Below are positions 46,601 to 52,600 of a stretch of DNA of 64,000 nt, piece by piece. The position numbers were made by a program, and so were the translations under genes. This DNA is from Diphasiastrum complanatum (lineage: Eukaryota; Streptophyta; Lycopodiopsida; Lycopodiales; Lycopodiaceae): positions 10,624,785 through 10,688,784 of the forward strand of contig CM055111.1 in NCBI GenBank assembly GCA_029204225.1, read 5' to 3'. The notes beneath the pieces were generated by a model. The model saw nothing but the letters and a program-made list of their open reading frames with translations. It had not been told where the DNA came from and ran no database searches. The stretch's first letter is position 1. Each line of letters opens with the position of its first letter.

Positions 46601-49600
46601 AATTAACTAATTAATTATTTATTTATGATGAACCGTACCACGGTTCATGAACCGTGGTACGGTTCAGCCCACGGTTCTGAGAACCATGGGTACTATGAAA
46701 TCAAGATAGGCGATTCAGGGACTAATATCCTAATCACTTGTAACATATAATTACACAAATTTTCAGCAATCCTATTCATGGTGCACAAATTTTAGCCAAG
46801 CGTACAAGCCATTCTAGAGTACAAGAGATGCATAAGGCCCAGGAATGTAAATCAGCAACACCCCAAGGTATCAAGGCCCACGAATGTATAATGTCATCAT
46901 GCCAAGGGATCCAAAATGTCCATGAGTGTAAAGTATCATCTAGACGAATGTGATGCATAAGTGCAGTAGCAAGAAACCCAAACATAAGAGCAAATGCACC
47001 AACTGCCAGGAAACATGAAGCATAAAGAGATTGTCCTGACAAAGAATAGCTAGAATGGAGAAATGTGCACCAACATGGTCAAAAGCCCAAGGTATCCATA
47101 AGGCCCATGAATGAGAAGTAGCAATGGCACACGTACCCTGAAGGCCCATATCGCGAGAAGATCATCATGCCAAGTGTTAGAGCCCGGTCTCGCTCTAACA
47201 TGACCTCGGCACGAAAGGTTACTTGAGGGCTTGCGGACGACAGTTGTCAAAGGTCAGTGACCAAAGTGGACATTTGTCCTGAGTTGGGACTGGTGTGTCA
47301 CAAGCAGTGACCTGGTGTGACCGCCTAACAAGCTGTCAGAGATTCAATGAATAATGACCGTCGGGATCCTAGCCGTCAGAGACGACATGCTAGCCGGCAA
47401 GTAGTCGCGGTGACCAAGCGGGTCACAGGTCTTTGGCGGGGCACGGGGGTAGTACTCTAGGAGTCACTCACTATGCCAGGTGGACTGATCACCCATAGGT
47501 GGATGCCATGGGCAAGTTGATAGGAATAGCATGTAGGACTCAAAAAGGGGGTGCCTATGGTTGGGAGGATCATTTTTCACACCGGCCTTTTAGGATTCAC
47601 AAGTTTGGAGAGCTTTGCTTGTGACAATTGGTAAAAAGAACCTCGTTCTAGAGAGAGAAAGTGGAGAAAACATCAATTTTTCTTACTTTTTTTGGGGGGA
47701 TTTCAAAGGGGAAGTAGGGGAATTGATGCCCTGTAGTGAATCGCTGGTGAATAGGGAGCTTTTGCCTCGATTTGAGCCAAAAAAAAACAGGGATTTACAG
47801 ATCTGAAAAAATTGAACATTGAAAATCTCTATGCTTATTGGATTACTATGAAATTCTGGTAGGTGTTTGGGATTGCTGGATCACTTCTAGGGAGGCTGAA
47901 AATCTGAGAAAAAAATTTAGAAATCATTGATTCTACTCGAAAAATTATTTTGGAAGTTTTTTAGAGGTTCTGGAGTTGAAACGTCATAGATTCTCCACTG
48001 TACGTCCATTTGACCTGAGAGGAGGGCGACCTACTACAGCAATACTACCTTCAGCTATATGCAGACCTGAGCGTGCATAAATTCTCATTGATTTGGTGTT
48101 TTTTTTTTCACTTGTTTTCGCAAAAACTCGACAAAACTTCAATTTTTTTTTCCGGCAACCTCTTCATCAATCATACAGACTATGTCTTTGGGAACTAGGG
48201 AGTGATCTATCTTTGCTGATTTATTTTACTTTGTGTTTTCCCTCTCCACAAGAAAAATCGTTTTTTCGTTTTTTTTTTACATTCAAAAAGAGAGTTTGTT
48301 TTCTCTGTGCCTTTTGTTTCATTGTGTTCATTATGGAAGACGACCATGTCGATATACCTCTCAGTCCTTTAGTTGCTCTTCAATCACCTCCTGCTAGTCC
48401 TAATCCAAGTCTTGACCATAATCCAAACACGGTGACTGCAAATTTGCCTGTAGGTGTGTCTCCGTCTATGCAAGTTTGCATGGACCAGTATGGAGAAGAC
48501 CATGGCAGAGATGCGAGCGATGCTTTCGACTGTGGCGGGAAATTATGGGCCATCCTCCCAATATGCTCTACCATATCCATACCCTTTTCCATCTCCTTTT
48601 GTAGCCGGTCCTATGTTCCCTCCATCCTATCCTGAGGATAAAGTTATTAAGCCTGCTCGCTTTGCTGGAAACCCTTCCCAGAGAACCACTGATATTGTAG
48701 ACCAATGGTTGCACAAATGGGAGTACTGTTGCGAGTAGAGAACACAGGAGGTCAGATACCACAGTCAGGGTCGTGTTCAGCGTATACGACCAACAGGGCA
48801 AGACAGTGTGAGTAGTGTGCCATGGCAGGCCTAACACGGCCTAGGGACCCTGTCAACAGGATAGGGCCCCACGTTGGGTCCCGACGTGCAATCGGCCACA
48901 TCAGAGCCACGTGGCCAACACTTGGCAATACGCATGCTACCAGGCCTCACACTGGGCTAGGAGGGCTTGCTCCATATCAGGGAGTAGGCAAGGTTGGGTG
49001 GATCAGTTAGTATTTGCCCTACGATGGTGTTGAGACCTCTAACACTGGTATCAAAGCCGTCTCCATCTTTGGGAGTATAGGGAGCAAGGAAGAAAGTAGT
49101 AGAATGTACAGAACATCTTCTAATTTTCAGAAATTAGAGAGACAGATCCAGCGCTATAGAGACAACTTTCTACCGTGAAAATCTTCGTAGAATTACTTGC
49201 AAAAGTTTCTATTTCTAGTTCTTTACAACAGAAAGTAAATAAATTAGAAACTTTATTGTCTACATTTAAAGATGTTTTTGATAGAAGATTTACCGCATAG
49301 TTTACCACCTAGCAGAGATGTAGATCATGTAATAAACCTAGTGCCAGGTACAACACCTGTTTCTAAACCTCCATAGCGAGTTAGCCGAACAGAGGATGAA
49401 GAAATAACTAGGCAATTAACAGATTATCTTGGGAAAGGCCAAATTCAGCCGCCAATAGTTCACCATGGGCCTCACCAGTCCTATTGTTGAAAAAAAAAGG
49501 GTCTATGCGTCTTTGCGTAGATTAGAGAGCCCTCAATAATTAAGAATAAGTACCCAATGCCTCGAGCAGACGAGTTGTTTGATCAACTCGACGGGGCTAA

Positions 49601-52600
49601 AATTTTCAGTAAAATTGACCTTAGATCGGGATATCATCAAGTCCGTATAAAGTCGGAAGATGTCCCGAAAATAGCTTTTAGGACTCGTCACGATCATTAT
49701 GAGTTTAAGATGATGCCATTTGGGCTCACAAATGCTCCAGCTACCTTTATGACCTTGATGAACAGTGTCCTTAGACCATACTTGGGTAAGTTTGTAGTCG
49801 TATTTTTAGATGACATCCTCATCTACAGCAAAACGAGGAAGGAGCATATCAGGGTCGTGTTCAGCGTATACGACCAACAGGGCAAGACAGTGTGAGTAGT
49901 GTGCCCCGGCACGGTCCATAGCCATGGCGGGCCTAACACGGCCTAGGGACCCTGTCAACTGGGGATAGGGCCCCACGTTGGGTCCCGACGTGTAGTCGGC
50001 CACATCAGAGCCATGTGGCCGACACTTGGCAGTACGCATGCTACCAGGCCTCACTCTAGGCTAGCAGGGGCTTGCTCCATATCAGGGAGTAGGCAAGGTT
50101 GGGTGGATCAGTTAGTATTTGCCTTATTGTGGTGTTGAGACATCTAACAAATACTTTGATTTGAAACGGGCCCCAACTGATGAAGGTTGGCGATTCCGTA
50201 ACGCTGCTTATCATTTTATTGATTTTACTGACAGGTGGTGGTGCAAGTTACTAAAGTCAAATCAGGCCCCATCCATGTGAGTTGATTTTAAATGGTCTTT
50301 CAGGACCCAGTTTATTCCTCCACATGAGCACGTACGAGCGATGGATGCTTGGTTTTTACATCGTCAGAGGCAGTACACAATGTAGGAATATGTTGATAAG
50401 TACAGAGAGGTGCTTATCAAGATACTAGAGGATACTCTGGAATGGCTTGTGGTTAACAAGCTTGTTTTGGCCTTCACGAAGAATTGAGGCCTTTAGTCCT
50501 TAATGAAGGTTGCAAAACCTTGGAAGAGGCAGTTGCAACAACACTCAATTTTGAAGGTAATGTGCACAACAAGGCTGAATCTAGAGCGGCAAGTTGGCCC
50601 TAGAAAAAGGTTTCGCGAAAGTCAGGCCAAGCTGGTCAAAAGGACTTTTTGCCGAAGGATCATATCCAGATAAAACAGACGTTGAAGTGGAAGTCGGCAT
50701 CTCCTATGGCTCGTCGTGTTTACAACAAGTCTCCCCTCAGTCCAAAGCAAAAGGAAAAGGCCAAGAAAGATGGATTATGTTTTTTGTCTTGGCAAGCATC
50801 TTTTCAAAGATTGTCCTCGACACACGGGCAAGAAGCTCCATGTTTTACAGCAACGTCAAGATGAGGACAAGGATGAGGAAATTTTGGATGACTTGTTGGT
50901 AAGTGACGATAAGGCCCAAAAGTGTATACCATTGGCATCGACTGCAGCAAACCTATATCTAGACACAAGGAGACTGAAGAATAGAAAAACCAAAACACTT
51001 AGGAAAAGAGAAGTTTGTCATCATTTTGTCGTTTTTTGTTCTTTATTACGAAATAGAAAACGAATAAAATGGTTTCAAACGGGAAAACATAAAGTGTGAA
51101 GGAAAACGAATAGGAAATGTGACGAATGATCCAATTAGGAATGTGGAAGATGCACAAACACTAAGGGAGAGGATACTAGGTGTCACCTCAACATAGGCTC
51201 TAATCAACACCAATGGGAAAAGGCCATGAAACAAGGGAATGCCAAAAGAAGAAAACACCACAAAAGGGAGCACCAAGTAATGAAGTAAGCCGCCCAAATG
51301 TGATAGAAAATCCAGCAAGTGATAGGTGGTGAAGAAGCTACCAAAATGGCTGCTCAATGGCCCAGTACTTAGTAATTAGGGTTAGCTTAGGTTAGTCCAT
51401 AACGTGCTGTAAATCTATTTGGAGATGGAACCATTTTCTGCTGTGTTTGCTGAGAAATTGTTGTTTGTCTATAAATTCGTTGTGAAGAGATGGCATATGA
51501 GTTTTCTGTATACGTTCTGTGAAGAGGTGTGGACTGTCTCCACATGCATGCAAAGAAAGGAAGATGTGTTTTGCTGAAATTCTGCTGAACTACAATTCTG
51601 CATGCAATGCCATCGTGGTTTCTCCTACATCTAAGAATATGGGCCCAATATGCCCTGCTGTCTCCTAGATGTGGTATGCTATGCGTGCAAAATCTTGATC
51701 AGAAACACACAAAAAGGTATTTCCAAATGAAGAGAGGAAAGATGTATCTACTGATTAATAGAAGCAAATTATGTAATCCTTGGAATTGTTCCTGGTTCTG
51801 TATCGACTGCCAACCCCGATGTAGGGCAAACCTTCAAGACGTGGGCTGGACTTACTTGCAAAACCGCTATTAGTGGTCCAGTTCCCTTGGAAACCTCCAC
51901 AACAACCTTTAACCAGAACCATAATTGCTTTTTTAATGATTTTGCCTACCTCCGGATATAGGCTAGAGAAAGATGTGCAGATCATATTTGATTTGAAGTT
52001 TTTTACCTCCTACAAATAAAAAAACCTAATCTCTGAAGTGGGCACAATCTTGAAAAAGAGAGAATTTGAAGGGCTGACCTCCTTTTTTTGGGTATTTCAA
52101 AAGGGTCGCTATCTTGTCCTTTTTACTCAGTCCTCAAAACGAGCTGTGTTTTGTACAACTTCCTCTTTTCATGATGAACAAGCTGCTTGTGCAATGACCT
52201 AGGAGTGCTAAAGGGAGGCGAGAACCCACATAGAGTGGAGGGCAATGTGCAATGGCGATTCTGTCCCTCTATGTGCCTCCGACGAGACTGTCCCTTCCTC
52301 CAGGGTTGGCTATCCCTCTAGCAAGGATAACTATCCAATTCTAGCTATTCAATTGGAATATGCAATATATTCACCTGAAAGTTCTAGGGCGTCATTTGTC
52401 TTTGTACCATTTATATCTTTTCGTGTGATGATAGGTTGATAGTGTGCCTTTTGAGCATTCCCATTATGAAGCTTAAGCATGGTATTCCTCATTCAGATCA
52501 CAATTTATTAGTTAACAGGGGCATTGGGTAACATTTAAGTTTGCGGTGGAAGAAAGCCAAAAACTAAGCAGTTGACCAAGTAATATATTAATCATCCTCC

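Larger units (their letters stand above)
48727..50149 (+). mobile_element. Family 2 element, internally deleted, inserted in the family 4 gag
   Basis: Direct LTRs 48727-49047 and about 49853-50149; target duplication AGTAC (48722-48726) and AATAC (50150-50154), one mismatch. The primer site TGGTATCAAAGCC lies at about 49049. The internal region keeps only leader, a protease-RT linker and part of RT; a deletion from RT into the 3' LTR removed the rest and the first ~47 bp of that LTR. Removing the element and one target copy restores the gag reading frame. Confidence 0.88.

Noticed and set aside
46111-46690. Telomeric or centromeric satellite
   Set aside because: No regular period and no plant telomere word (TTTAGGG); motifs are scattered and inverted.
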